Assembly (NCBI GenBank): GCA_947179195.1
Contig: CAMXAS010000051.1
Location: 1 to 8,042, forward strand
Source of the DNA: an uncultured Bacteroidales bacterium
GTDB taxonomy: Bacteria > Bacteroidota > Bacteroidia > Bacteroidales > P3
Length of the DNA: 8,042 nt
Direction of reading: 5' to 3'
This document shows, piece after piece, positions 1 to 6,199 of the stretch. The notes beneath the pieces are model-generated. The model was not told the DNA's origin, did not search any database, and worked only from the letters and a program-made list of their open reading frames with translations. The translations under genes were made by a program, and so were the position numbers. How positions within the stretch are numbered: the stretch's first letter is position 1; each line of letters opens with the position of its first letter.

Positions 1-818
1 TGCCCCAACATTTCCTGCACGGCCCGCAGGTCGGCGCCGCCCTCCACGAGGTGGGTCGCGAAACTGTGACGGAAACTGTGCGGGCTCACCGGCTTCGTCA
101 CACCGGCCAAGCCTGCCGTCTGCCGTATCATCATGAACACCATCTCGCGGCTCAGACGCCCGCCGCGCCGGTTCAGGAACACGATGTCCTCGCAGCCCGG
201 CTTCACGGTCAACTGGCTGCGGTCGTAACGCAGATAATGTTCCACAAGGCGGATGGCCTCATGCCCGATCGGCACCAGCCGTTCCTTGTTGCCCTTGCCG
301 ATGACGCGCACGAAACCCTCGTCAAGGAACAGGCAGGAGATGCGCAGGTTCGTCAATTCCGACACCCGCAGGCCGCAAGCGTACAGCACGGATAGAATCG
401 CCTTGTTGCGCCGCCCCTCCGCCTTGCTCATGTCGATGGCCTGCATCATACGGTCGATTTCCTCCACCGTCAGCACCTCCGGCAAATGCCGCCGCCATTG
501 GGGCGCCTCCACGAGTTCGGCCGGCGAAACGCCCAGTTCCCCTTCCTCGACCATATAGCCGAAAAAGGATTTCAAGCCGCTCAGCATACGGGCCTGGGTC
601 ACCGCCGCCAAATCCATATCGTACAGATATTTAAGGAAGCGTTCGATGTCAACCTGCCGCACCGTTCCCCACGAAACGGGCGTCTGCCGCGCCGCCTGCA
701 AAAACGAAGCGAATTGCGTCACATCGTGCGTATAGGCCGCTATCGTGGCTTCGGACAGATGTTTTTCGAGCCGGAGATAGGTTGTAAATCCTTTGATATA
801 AGACTGAACCGCCGCCAT
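1..818 (-). CDS. xerD: Tyrosine site-specific recombinase XerD, 3' end cut by window edge
   Basis: Tyrosine recombinase that resolves chromosome dimers at the dif site together with XerC. The reading frame is open from the ATG at 816-818 to the left edge, giving 272 residues of an expected ~300. The N-terminal core-binding (SAM-like) domain occupies about residues 1-105 and the catalytic domain follows. Visible catalytic residues are Arg151 in YACGLRVSEL, Lys175 in IGKGNKER, and His247/Arg250 in PHSFRHSFATHL. The final His (HxSI box) and the nucleophilic Tyr should lie just past the edge. The spacing matches E. coli XerD numbering shifted by about three residues. A GGAGG sits 5 bases before the ATG. 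The gene starts 18 bases after the phosphatase stop codon, so it is probably co-transcribed with the hydrogenase genes, although its job is unrelated. XerC is the main alternative; the choice of XerD is from overall resemblance. Confidence 0.9.
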   Translation of the reverse strand, partial: MAAVQSYIKGFTTYLRLEKHLSEATIAAYTHDVTQFASFLQAARQTPVSWGTVRQVDIERFLKYLYDMDLAAVTQARMLSGLKSFFGYMVEEGELGVSPAELVEAPQWRRHLPEVLTVEEIDRMMQAIDMSKAEGRRNKAILSVLYACGLRVSELTNLRISCLFLDEGFVRVIGKGNKERLVPIGHEAIRLVEHYLRYDRSQLTVKPGCEDIVFLNRRGGRLSREMVFMMIRQTAGLAGVTKPVSPHSFRHSFATHLVEGGADLRAVQEMLG

Positions 819-836
819 CGCATCCTCCGCCGCGCC

Positions 837-2090
837 CTACAGATACGCGATATTGACCTTTTTAAGCCACTTCTCCTCCAACAAGGCCGCAATCCGCTTG
901 ACGACGTTGCGCCGGATTTCCAACTCCACGGGCAAGGACGGGTCTTGATGCGCCTCGTTGATGCGCGTGCCGATGAGCAGGTCGATGATGTCCGACTCCA
1001 TGATGAGCCGGATCAAATCCCAGGCCGGCGAATACTTGTGCACCTCCAACGGATTATCTTTCTCCAGCATTTCGGCCACCATGCCCAACGTCAGGATGCC
1101 TTCGGTCACGAGGTCCACCCCTTGCATCGTCGCGGCCGGCGGATATTCGCGCGTGCGGATGTTCTTGATATCGACGGTGATTTCACGGTTCAACTCCCGC
1201 GACAGGATTTTGGACGTCGTGCCGCCGCACACCACCTTCTTGCCGTCGTACTTGTCCACGGCCGCCGCCAGCGTCTTGTCGTTCTTGGCGTCGTAGGGCG
1301 GGCCGGAACAGATGAGCAACTGCCGCGGGTCGCGCGCGTAAATCACGGCGCAGGTAATGTCGTCGCGCGACTTCATGCCGTCTTTCTGCAAGGCCGCGTT
1401 GACAATCTTGCGCGACAGGTCGCGGGCGGAGATATCGGGCTTCTGCCGGATGAGTTCCTGCACATACGCGCGCACGGCTTTCTCGCCCCAGCCGAACGGA
1501 TGCTCCTTGGCCCCCATGCCCGACTGCACGACGCCGTCGCTGTAGAAGATGATGCGGTCGCCCTTGCACAGCCTGAGGTGGGAACGATACATGACCCGGA
1601 ACTTGTCGGGTTCGGCGCCCAGACGCCGCATCGCCTCCACGTCGCCGCTGTAGGCCGTGAACTGTTGCCCTTCGCGGTCGATGCCGATGGCGTCCTTGAC
1701 GGGTTCCACCTGCTGCCCGTCGCGGAACAACAGGTATTCCGGCCCGTCGAACTCCACGATTTCCGTCGTGCCTTCGAAATCCGTATCCACAATCGTGAAC
1801 GTCGCATAACTGATGTTACGCGCCGAATCGACGGGCAAGGCGTTCATGATGTTCAGGGCCGACCGCAGGATCGGTTCGCGCCGCAGACGGAAATTCAAGG
1901 CCATGGAGGCCGTCATCGTGCTGAGCACGTTGGCTTTGATGCCGCTGCCCAAGCCGTCGGACAACACGGCCACATAACGGTTGTCGTCCGTTATCTTGCG
2001 CGAGAGGAACGTATCGCCGCAAACCGGCTTGTTGTGCTTGTTCTCGTGGTGATGCGCGATCTCTATAAAGAGTTTTTCCTTTTTCTCCAT
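837..2090 (-). CDS. SpoIIE/PP2C-type serine/threonine phosphatase linked to a sensory hydrogenase
   Basis: A 417-residue cytoplasmic protein with no signal peptide or membrane segment. Residues ~1-255 form a SpoIIE-type (PP2C) phosphatase domain. Metal-binding aspartates are visible in SDGLGSG (Asp45), FYSDGVV (Asp185) and SRDDITC (Asp243/Asp244). PP2C enzymes of this class usually remove phosphate from Ser/Thr on regulatory proteins. Residues ~256-417 form a further domain I cannot assign. It begins at CSGPPYD (261-267), contains VVCGGTTSK (287-294), and ends with a charged helical stretch (about 385-411). The start ATG lies 12 bases after the stop of the PAS-containing hydrogenase gene and is preceded by GGGAGA. 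Phosphatases of this kind are known partners of group C [FeFe] hydrogenases, so I infer it is the output of that sensor. No STAS-domain substrate or kinase gene is next to it, so the target is unknown. Confidence 0.87.
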   Translation of the reverse strand: MEKKEKLFIEIAHHHENKHNKPVCGDTFLSRKITDDNRYVAVLSDGLGSGIKANVLSTMTASMALNFRLRREPILRSALNIMNALPVDSARNISYATFTIVDTDFEGTTEIVEFDGPEYLLFRDGQQVEPVKDAIGIDREGQQFTAYSGDVEAMRRLGAEPDKFRVMYRSHLRLCKGDRIIFYSDGVVQSGMGAKEHPFGWGEKAVRAYVQELIRQKPDISARDLSRKIVNAALQKDGMKSRDDITCAVIYARDPRQLLICSGPPYDAKNDKTLAAAVDKYDGKKVVCGGTTSKILSRELNREITVDIKNIRTREYPPAATMQGVDLVTEGILTLGMVAEMLEKDNPLEVHKYSPAWDLIRLIMESDIIDLLIGTRINEAHQDPSLPVELEIRRNVVKRIAALLEEKWLKKVNIAYL

Positions 2091-2102
2091 ACCGTCTCCC
2101 GC

Positions 2103-3857
2103 TTATTCCGTTTTGGGGGCGACCGGCGCGGTCTCCCGGCTATCGACAATCGAGTTGAGCATGGATTCGGTAAACGAGGCGTTTTCGCCCAACAGATACG
2201 CGATGCGCTGCACCGACTCCACGTTTTGCTTGATGACTTCCCGGATGCGGTCGGTCAGCAGTTCGTACTGCATCTCCGGCGCACGCAGGTTTTGGATGAT
2301 ACCGCAAACCATCTTGTATTGCTGAATCGTGACCAACGACAAGTGATAGAAATTGTCGCCCTCGCGCACGTCGTGTTCGGTCATCTCGCCGCCGCTCTGC
2401 AACAGCGATTCAAACAGGTTGTGGAACGGCAACACGCGCCGTATGTCCACGCCTTTCAAGCCCGGCACGGCCTTATAGACCTGCATGAGTTCGTCGCCCA
2501 TAATCTCGGCGAACTTGCGGTTGGCTTCCACCACCTTCAATCGGTCGTCCACCGTCACCACGCCGTAGGGCATCTTCTGCAACAGCACCGACGCCTTTTC
2601 CTGCGCTTCCTGCCGCATACACGACACGCACATCTCGCGGTGCGCGTTGCCGCTCAGCATGGCTTCGGCCAAGGCCCGGCAACTGTCGTAGCCGCAACCC
2701 GTGCAGTTGTATTCGTCCTTGACGCTGCGTTTGCCCAACGAGTGGAGCGCCTCCACGATGTCTTCCTCCGGATATTGGCATTTCACCTTGTAATCCCGCA
2801 CGAACTCGCGGTTAATCCAATCCATGCCGGCGGGTTCCGTCAAGGGTTTGTAGGGCAAGGTCGATTTCTGCAACTGCCCGTGCATCTGTATCATCGCACG
2901 CCGCTTGGCCGCCACGCCGTCGTGGTTAATCATGGCCGGGCCCTTGATACAGCCGCCCTTGCAGGCCATGAGTTCGAGGAACAGTTTGCCTTTTTCTTTC
3001 CACGTCGGAATCTCGCCGCAGATGTCGATGACCTGCTCCATGCCGGAAAAGCACATATAATCGGTTTCGGCCACCTTCATATCGGCCGCCATCGTCGCCA
3101 GCATCCCGCCGTCCACGGGGAACATATCGCCCGTACCCGGCCGCCCGATGATGAAGTCGCCGGGCACTTCGATGCGGTCGAACGGATAGAGTTCCACCTT
3201 TTCCTCGTCGAACCAGCGCTTCAGGTTCTGGAACGTCACGGCGGCGTCCAATACGTCTGCGTTATAGTCGCGTTCGTCTTTCTTGGCGATGCACGGGCCG
3301 ATGAACACGAGCTTTTCGGTCGGGAACAGCGTTTTGCGCAACAGGCGCGCGTGCGCCACCATGGGCGACACCACCGGCGACAGATGGTTCAAGGCCTCCG
3401 GCATATAGATATGCATATAGTTGACCACGGCCGGACACGCCGACGATATATAAACCCCGTCCGGCTGGTCGGCCAGCCATCGGTTCGTTTCCCGCGCCAC
3501 GATATCGGCGCCGATGGCCACCTCCGAAACGGCCGCGAAACCCAATTTATACAGCACCTTGACCAACTGGTCGGTCGTCATGTGCCCGAAATCCGTCACG
3601 AACGTCGGCGCGATACAGGCCACCACCTTTTCGCCCGAAGACAGCCAATACTGCACCCGGCTCAAATCGTCGCGGTATTTCTTGGCGTCGGCCGGGCAAA
3701 TCCGCACGCAGCGGCCGCAATAAATGCAGGTGTCGAAGATGACCGACGCGCTGTTGCCCTCCATCCGGATGGACTTGACCGGGCATTCGCGGATACATTT
3801 ATAGCAGTCCTGACAATTGTTTTTCTCGGTATAGATTACGTTCTCTTTCATACGCAT
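2103..3857 (-). CDS. hydS: Sensory-type (group C, HydS-like) [FeFe] hydrogenase with PAS domain
   Basis: A 584-residue soluble iron-sulfur protein. Domains in order: a two-[4Fe-4S] ferredoxin domain (Cys15/18/21/25 and Cys44/47/50/54); the [FeFe]-hydrogenase H-cluster domain (about 75-345); an Fes-type four-cysteine domain (Cys385, 388, 393, 410); a PAS domain (about 427-525, starting MPYGVVTVDD); and a C-terminal helical tail. H-cluster ligands are present as Cys141 (SSACP), Cys189 (IGPCIAKKDE), and Cys299 and Cys303 (MACKGGC). The position before Cys141, a proton-relay cysteine in catalytic enzymes, is alanine (Ala140), and the methionine before the second ligand is glycine (IGPC). Both changes fit a low-turnover sensor rather than a bulk H2 producer. 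The phosphatase gene follows after 12 bases. A second ATG at 3851 could be the true start; neither ATG has a strong ribosome site. The 'group C' label rests on PAS, Fes and phosphatase context plus the Ala change. Confidence 0.88.
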   Translation of the reverse strand: MRMKENVIYTEKNNCQDCYKCIRECPVKSIRMEGNSASVIFDTCIYCGRCVRICPADAKKYRDDLSRVQYWLSSGEKVVACIAPTFVTDFGHMTTDQLVKVLYKLGFAAVSEVAIGADIVARETNRWLADQPDGVYISSACPAVVNYMHIYMPEALNHLSPVVSPMVAHARLLRKTLFPTEKLVFIGPCIAKKDERDYNADVLDAAVTFQNLKRWFDEEKVELYPFDRIEVPGDFIIGRPGTGDMFPVDGGMLATMAADMKVAETDYMCFSGMEQVIDICGEIPTWKEKGKLFLELMACKGGCIKGPAMINHDGVAAKRRAMIQMHGQLQKSTLPYKPLTEPAGMDWINREFVRDYKVKCQYPEEDIVEALHSLGKRSVKDEYNCTGCGYDSCRALAEAMLSGNAHREMCVSCMRQEAQEKASVLLQKMPYGVVTVDDRLKVVEANRKFAEIMGDELMQVYKAVPGLKGVDIRRVLPFHNLFESLLQSGGEMTEHDVREGDNFYHLSLVTIQQYKMVCGIIQNLRAPEMQYELLTDRIREVIKQNVESVQRIAYLLGENASFTESMLNSIVDSRETAPVAPKTE

Positions 3858-3875
3858 TTCGTTTTATCATTCAGC

Positions 3876-3919
3876 AAAAACCCCGGCAAAGTCCGGTCTC
3901 GCACGGTCCTTGTCGGGGT
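3876..3919 (-). terminator. Intrinsic terminator or attenuator inside the hydrogenase operon
   Basis: Read on the minus strand, positions 3919 to 3880 fold into a 40-base hairpin. It has two 16-base arms with 14 pairs (one of them G-T), an 8-base loop, and an outer run ACCCCG against CGGGGT. Five T residues follow at once (3880-3876). The hairpin begins 31 bases after the stop of the small ferredoxin gene, and the T-run ends 18 bases before the ATG at 3857. In form it is a Rho-independent terminator for the upstream genes. Because the next gene has the same direction and little room for its own promoter, partial read-through seems likely. Confidence 0.72.
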
Positions 3920-3950
3920 CTCGCATCCAGTCGGTCGATGAGGATTCCGG

Positions 3951-4205
3951 TTACAGATCCTTGAAATTATCGTCCAAGATGGCGCGCAGATTCGTGGCCG
4001 TGACGCCGTAATAGACCTTATCGCCTATCTTGAGCGTCGGCCCCTGCTTGCAGACTTCCTCGCACAGATGCCCGGCGAAATCGATTTTATCGTCCAAGTG
4101 CTTCTCGGCGAAATACGCCTGCATGATTTCCAAATTCTTCTGACTGCCCCGCGCAAAGCAGGAACTGCCCAGACAAATGGAAACCTTGATTTTCTCCGCG
4201 CTCAT
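3951..4205 (-). CDS. Small thioredoxin-like [2Fe-2S] ferredoxin (NuoE/HndA-like), downstream copy
   Basis: An 84-residue protein that consists only of the thioredoxin-fold [2Fe-2S] domain found in NuoE and HndA subunits. The four expected cluster ligands are visible as C-x4-C (Cys11, Cys16 in CLGSSC) and C-x3-C (Cys48, Cys52 in CEEVC). It lacks the N-terminal helical bundle of full NuoE and the flavoprotein partner NuoF. I chose the ATG at 4203-4205 because it gives the normal family N-terminus and lies 2 bases after the group B hydrogenase stop; the frame stays open upstream only inside that gene, in a different register. An AGGAG lies about 11 bases before the start. Its position directly after the hydrogenase gene suggests an electron carrier or accessory subunit for that enzyme; this is inference. 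Confidence 0.85.
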   Translation of the reverse strand: MSAEKIKVSICLGSSCFARGSQKNLEIMQAYFAEKHLDDKIDFAGHLCEEVCKQGPTLKIGDKVYYGVTATNLRAILDDNFKDL

Positions 4206-4207
4206 GG

Positions 4208-5668
4208 TTAGGCCTGCTCCTGTTTCTTTTTCTCGTCTTCCGCGATAAAGTTCTGAATCTGACGCGTAGCCGTCCGCGGGTTGGCCAAGGCGTTGCAACC
4301 GTTCACACAGCCGCCCTTGCACATCATGAATTCGATAAAGTTGGGCTGATCGGGCCCGCCGCACGTCTTCTTGATGTTCTTCAGGCTCTTGATGACAGCC
4401 TTATCGATACCGTCCACAATGTAGGGGCGGATGTTTTCGGGATGCTTGGCGTATTTCTTGACCGAATCCAGCACGCCCCCCGTGTAGGGGAACGCACGGC
4501 CGGAATTGTCGATGCCGCCGTCGTATTCGCTTTCCTCGCACGAGAGCACGTCCACGCCCGCCGTCACCATCATGGCGCCCAATTCCTCGAACGACATCAC
4601 ATAGTCCATGTTCGGGTCATAGAAACCTTCGTGACGTTTGGAAACGCAAGGCGCGATGAACACGGTCACGGCATCCGGCTGTTGCTTCTTGATGAGTTCG
4701 GCCGTATAGCTCGCCGGCGTGCGCGTGGTGGACACATAGGGCGCCAATTCCGTCAAGTGCTTCTTGGTCAACTCCGTATAAGCGTGGCAGCAGGACGTGG
4801 TCATGAACGGCTCGCCCTTTTCCATGCGTTCTTCAAATTCGGCCGTTTCGTTCTCCGTCGTGATGTTGGCACCCTTGGCCACTTCCCATACTTCGTCGAA
4901 ACCGACGCCACGGATGGCCGAGATGATTTTGCCGAGCGGCGCGGGGAACTGACCCGCCAAAGCCGGCGCGAACATGGCCACGACTTTTTTCTTCGGGTCT
5001 TTCAACGCGGCGTAAATCTGCACCAGATACGTCTTTTCCATGATGGCGCCGTAGGGGCAGGCTTCACGGCAACGGCCGCAATAGATACATTTCGTTTCGT
5101 CGATGTGTTCCACACCGTATTCGTCCTTGGAAATCGCGCCCACGGGGCAGGATTCCTCGCAAGGTACCGCCTGGTAGATGATGGCGTTGAACGGACAGGC
5201 CTGCATACACAAGCCGCAGCTCACGCACTTGGACGGGTCGATCCGCGCTTTCTCGTTTACGCTGATGGCCTGCTTGTGGCAAGCGAACGTACACGGATGG
5301 CCGATACAGCCGTGGCACATATTCGTCACGACGTAGTTGGACTTGACGCAGGAACTGCAAGCCTCGTCCACCACCGTCAGCATGATATCGGTGAAGTCCT
5401 TCCGTTCTTCCGCCATTTTGGCGTATTGCGAAAGCGGAATCAATTCGTCTTCCTCGTCCCGGACATCGAAGCCCAAAATCGCCATGAGCCGGTACTTGAT
5501 GACCGCCCGGTCCTTGTGGATGCAGCAGCGCGATACCTCGTTGCTGTGACGGGGACGCATGATCAAGGGGATACGGTCGATTTCCTCCTTGAGGTTGCCG
5601 TCCTTAATGAGTTTGCACATACGGGCCAACAGGTCCCGTCGAATCATCATTGCCTGATTGTATGCCAT
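4208..5668 (-). CDS. Group B-type [FeFe] hydrogenase, probably the catalytic H2 enzyme
   Basis: A 486-residue cytoplasmic enzyme for H+/H2 interconversion, probably with reduced ferredoxin as partner. The N-terminal region has a cysteine-rich stretch (Cys104, 107, 118, 121, 126, 130). Ferredoxin-type [4Fe-4S] motifs follow: Cys148/151/154/158, a C-x3-C pair at Cys170/174, and Cys194/197/200/204. The H-cluster domain spans about 228-475. Ligands are Cys294 (TSCCHAY), Cys341 (IAPCVSKRHE), and Cys450 and Cys454 (MMCKGGC). The proton-relay cysteine is kept (Cys293), unlike in the neighbouring sensory enzyme. The first box reads TSCCH where TSCCP is usual. The N-terminal extension, single-subunit layout and absence of NuoF/NuoE-type partners point to group B rather than trimeric group A. 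The ATG at 5668 is the first possible start, with a stop codon just upstream in frame. hydE, hydF and hydG are not in the window. Confidence 0.9.
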   Translation of the reverse strand: MAYNQAMMIRRDLLARMCKLIKDGNLKEEIDRIPLIMRPRHSNEVSRCCIHKDRAVIKYRLMAILGFDVRDEEDELIPLSQYAKMAEERKDFTDIMLTVVDEACSSCVKSNYVVTNMCHGCIGHPCTFACHKQAISVNEKARIDPSKCVSCGLCMQACPFNAIIYQAVPCEESCPVGAISKDEYGVEHIDETKCIYCGRCREACPYGAIMEKTYLVQIYAALKDPKKKVVAMFAPALAGQFPAPLGKIISAIRGVGFDEVWEVAKGANITTENETAEFEERMEKGEPFMTTSCCHAYTELTKKHLTELAPYVSTTRTPASYTAELIKKQQPDAVTVFIAPCVSKRHEGFYDPNMDYVMSFEELGAMMVTAGVDVLSCEESEYDGGIDNSGRAFPYTGGVLDSVKKYAKHPENIRPYIVDGIDKAVIKSLKNIKKTCGGPDQPNFIEFMMCKGGCVNGCNALANPRTATRQIQNFIAEDEKKKQEQA

Positions 5669-5807
5669 AGTTGTTTATTTTTTCAAAATCCATACGCGGC
5701 CGGCCGTCTCCACCCGCCGCACCTGCATTGCCGTCCCTGCAAAGCGTATGCCGACCCGACCGTTCGCACGTCACGGGCCGCCCCTCTGCAAAAATGACGG
5801 ATGCCGT
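5669..5807 (-). other. 139-base spacer between small ferredoxin and group B hydrogenase genes
   Basis: No convincing coding sequence is present. On the minus strand it starts with the short hairpin and T-run described separately, continues through a GC-rich stretch, and ends in an A/T-rich leader (about 5669-5691) before the hydrogenase ATG. Such A-rich leaders are typical of translation starts in Bacteroidota. A sequence near 5737-5745 (minus strand TACGCTTTG) resembles the TAnnTTTG promoter box with one extra base, but I do not call it a promoter. Confidence 0.45.
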
Positions 5808-5808
5808 C
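5790..5808 (-). terminator. Weak hairpin with T-run right after the first ferredoxin stop
   Basis: On the minus strand GACGG, loop CAT, CCGTC is followed after one base by five Ts (positions 5794-5790). The hairpin's first base overlaps the TAG stop codon (5810-5808). The 5-base stem with a 3-base loop is short for an intrinsic terminator, so it may only cause a pause or partial termination ahead of the hydrogenase gene. It may also be chance. Confidence 0.35.
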
Positions 5809-6068
5809 TATTCGTTCATCGCGATATGTTTGACAATCAAATCGACCAACAGACGTACGTCCACCCGGTCGTAAACCTGACCGTCTATGCGCACGAAAGG
5901 CGCCTTGCCGTGTTCCGGATGCTGGCAGACATCCAGGCAGGTCGTGCCCTTGATTTCCACACGCTCTTTCTGTTCGGGCGTCAGATAATCCTCTATCAGC
6001 ATGAGTTCGGAAGCGCCCATGACGTAACAGGCGGTTCCCACACAGATTTCTACCAATACTTTTTTCAT
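5808..6068 (-). CDS. Small thioredoxin-like [2Fe-2S] ferredoxin (NuoE/HndA-like), operon-leading copy
   Basis: An 86-residue stand-alone thioredoxin-fold [2Fe-2S] protein. Cluster ligands are C-x4-C (Cys9, Cys14 in CVGTAC) and C-x3-C (Cys44, Cys48 in CLDVC), followed by the usual strand and turn (PFVRIDGQVYDRV). It is the first gene of the minus-strand hydrogenase operon. The ATG at 6066-6068 gives the expected MKKVLVEI start; a start 13 codons further up would fall at the promoter box and is unlikely. The protein differs clearly from the downstream copy at 3951-4205, so the two are not a recent duplication. The likely role is electron transfer to or from the hydrogenase; it could instead serve a partner encoded elsewhere. 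Confidence 0.84.
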   Translation of the reverse strand: MKKVLVEICVGTACYVMGASELMLIEDYLTPEQKERVEIKGTTCLDVCQHPEHGKAPFVRIDGQVYDRVDVRLLVDLIVKHIAMNE

Positions 6069-6104
6069 AGCCGTTCGGGTTTTAGTAATCCTTAATATGA
6101 CTTG

Positions 6105-6135
6105 CAAATATAAGATTTTCCGACCGATTTACCAA
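6105..6135 (-). promoter_or_regulatory. Bacteroidota-type promoter for the hydrogenase operon
   Basis: On the minus strand TTGG (6135-6132) is followed by 19 bases and then TATATTTG (6112-6105), an exact match to the Bacteroidota -7 box TAnnTTTG with a TTG-type -33 element. Transcription would begin near 6098, leaving a leader of about 30 bases before the ATG at 6068. Found by pattern only. Confidence 0.65.
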
Positions 6136-6146
6136 CTTTACCGCGC

Positions 6147-6177
6147 TTGCATCCTCTGTTTTTTTTTCGTTTCTTTG
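6147..6177 (+). promoter_or_regulatory. Candidate Bacteroidota-type promoter for ruvB-queG
   Basis: TTGC (6147-6150), a 19-base spacer, then TTTCTTTG (6170-6177), one base away from TAnnTTTG. The geometry is the same as the divergent minus-strand promoter. Transcription would start near 6184, only about 16 bases before the ruvB ATG. The mismatch falls in the conserved TA, so confidence is moderate. Confidence 0.42.
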
Positions 6178-6199
6178 CAAGTTATCCGTTTTCGAAATT

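Larger units (their letters stand above)
6100..6182. repeat. 9-base inverted repeat covering both divergent promoter boxes
   Basis: ACTTGCAAA (6100-6108) and its exact reverse complement TTTGCAAGT (6174-6182) face each other across 65 bases. Each arm overlaps the TTTG of one of the two divergent -7 boxes and the first bases downstream. The arms could be operator half-sites, or simply shared promoter sequence. Confidence 0.4.

Noticed and set aside
1..818. A mobile-element integrase marking an integrative element
   Set aside because: The protein has the compact Xer layout and residue spacing of the housekeeping recombinase, with no att-like repeats, tRNA or phage genes near it.
486..3941. A 1151-codon open frame on the plus strand, antisense to the phosphatase and PAS-hydrogenase genes
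   Set aside because: The product is His/Arg/Val-rich with no domain. It mirrors two genes with clear catalytic motifs, and GC-rich codon use that avoids TTA, CTA and TCA explains the lack of stops on the opposite strand.
4206..4364. N-terminal extension of the small ferredoxin to a start at 4364
   Set aside because: The extra 53 residues lie wholly inside the group B hydrogenase gene in another frame and look like its shadow; the ATG at 4205 gives a complete ferredoxin of normal length.
4442..5797. A 451-codon open frame on the plus strand opposite the group B hydrogenase
   Set aside because: Same antisense codon-bias effect; the composition is low-complexity and no motif is visible.
3951..6068. 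A trimeric, electron-bifurcating group A hydrogenase (HydABC/HndABCD)
   Set aside because: No NuoF-like flavoprotein or NuoG-like extension is present and the small [2Fe-2S] proteins are stand-alone, so this arrangement is not supported.
6069..6199. A Rex or FNR operator in the divergent promoter region
   Set aside because: Neither a TTGTGA...TCACAA-like nor a TTGAT...ATCAA-like palindrome is visible; only the TTGCAA-centred inverted repeat is seen.
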